DNA of 32,973 nucleotides, taken from positions 7,311 to 40,283 of the forward strand of contig DIDN01000037.1 in the NCBI GenBank assembly GCA_002418185.1, in the 5' to 3' direction. Below, piece after piece: positions 32,698 to 32,973 of the stretch. Position numbers and translations under genes: made by a program. This DNA comes from Deltaproteobacteria bacterium UBA5799 (GTDB taxonomy: Bacteria > Desulfobacterota > GWC2-55-46). The notes under the pieces were generated by a model. That model made no database searches. It was not told the origin of the DNA and saw nothing but the letters and a program-made list of their open reading frames with translations. Numbering within the stretch: the stretch's first letter is position 1; the number at the start of each line of letters is the position of its first letter.

Positions 32698-32973
32698 GCC
32701 AGAGGTTCAAGGACGATTATTACGGGCTCCTCGATATAGCCCCGGGGGTGTCCTCCTCCGAGATAGAAGAAGCGTACGGGCGGGCTATCTCGGACCTCAG
32801 CGGGGACTCGGCAGCTCTCTATTCCCTCTATACGCCGGAGGAGAAAGAGCAGCTCATAGCCAGGATAAACGAGGCCTACGAGGTCCTGAGCGACCCTGAG
32901 CGGCGGGCGGCTTACGATGCCGAGCCCGCCGGAAAGCATGAGCCGGACACGACGCGCGAGTTCGAGCTCGATG
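32694..32973 (+). CDS. J-domain-like protein lacking the HPD motif (cut by window edge)
   Basis: The first 93 residues in the window match a J domain at both ends: DDYYGLLDIAPGVSSSEIEE near 7-26, and INEAYEVLSDPERRAAYDA near 60-78. The central loop that should carry His-Pro-Asp is replaced (YGRAISDLSGDSAALYSLYT), so it cannot stimulate a Hsp70 in the normal way. It starts by an ATGA overlap with the MinD-like gene and continues past 32973. In Geobacter-like genomes I recall J-like proteins with an added helix-turn-helix; whether this one has it cannot be seen. Confidence 0.75.
   Translation, partial: MSQRFKDDYYGLLDIAPGVSSSEIEEAYGRAISDLSGDSAALYSLYTPEEKEQLIARINEAYEVLSDPERRAAYDAEPAGKHEPDTTREFELD

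Overview
The window is a GC-rich (roughly 60%), densely packed chromosomal segment from a diderm, LPS-making bacterium. The gene order lysS-lolC-lolD-bamA-ompH-lpxD-fabZ-lpxA-Gfo/Idh-lpxB-msbA-acyltransferase-waaA-lpxK is close to what I recall from Geobacter and other Desulfuromonadales-type 'deltaproteobacteria' (Desulfobacterota in the broad sense). A MetV-type reductase subunit beside folD and an exopolysaccharide locus of the exosortase/PEP-CTERM kind also fit that lineage. This placement is inference from gene order, not from a marker search. No phage, transposase, CRISPR array or rRNA was seen.

Region 1 (1-15774, all minus strand) is an envelope-biogenesis block read from lysS towards lpxK. 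It holds lipoprotein release (LolC, LolD), outer-membrane protein assembly (BamA with an extra N-terminal domain, and the Skp/OmpH chaperone), lipid A synthesis (LpxD, FabZ, LpxA, LpxB, LpxK), Kdo transfer (WaaA), lipid A flipping (MsbA), a GnnA-like oxidoreductase and a DUF374 acyltransferase. Many genes overlap or lie within 30 bp. The acyltransferase is frameshifted at a run of ten A residues. No lpxC, lpxH or lpxI is present here.

Region 2 (16002-24691, minus strand) holds alanine dehydrogenase, an AcuC-type deacetylase joined to a MacAB-TolC-like tripartite efflux operon (TolC-like protein, MacA-like adaptor, ATPase, permease), and one-carbon genes (metV, folD).

Region 3 (24700-27000) is a switch zone of small genes on both strands: a coiled-coil protein, a four-cysteine protein, tRNA-Arg(ACG), a SemiSWEET sugar transporter and AcpS. 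Its 465-bp gene-free stretch (25770-26234) contains two long perfect hairpins, a minus-strand intrinsic terminator and a minus-strand TATAAT box. Together they suggest an undescribed structured small RNA.

Region 4 (27190-32973, plus strand) is the start of an exopolysaccharide cluster: a LuxR-type regulator with a degenerate receiver, a zinc-ribbon PilZ protein, a Wza-type export protein, an outer-membrane barrel protein, a Wzz-type chain-length protein, a MinD/FlhG-like ATPase, and a J-like protein without the HPD motif that runs off the window. The likely logic is c-di-GMP- and regulator-controlled export of a polysaccharide, with the MinD-J pair as the least understood part.
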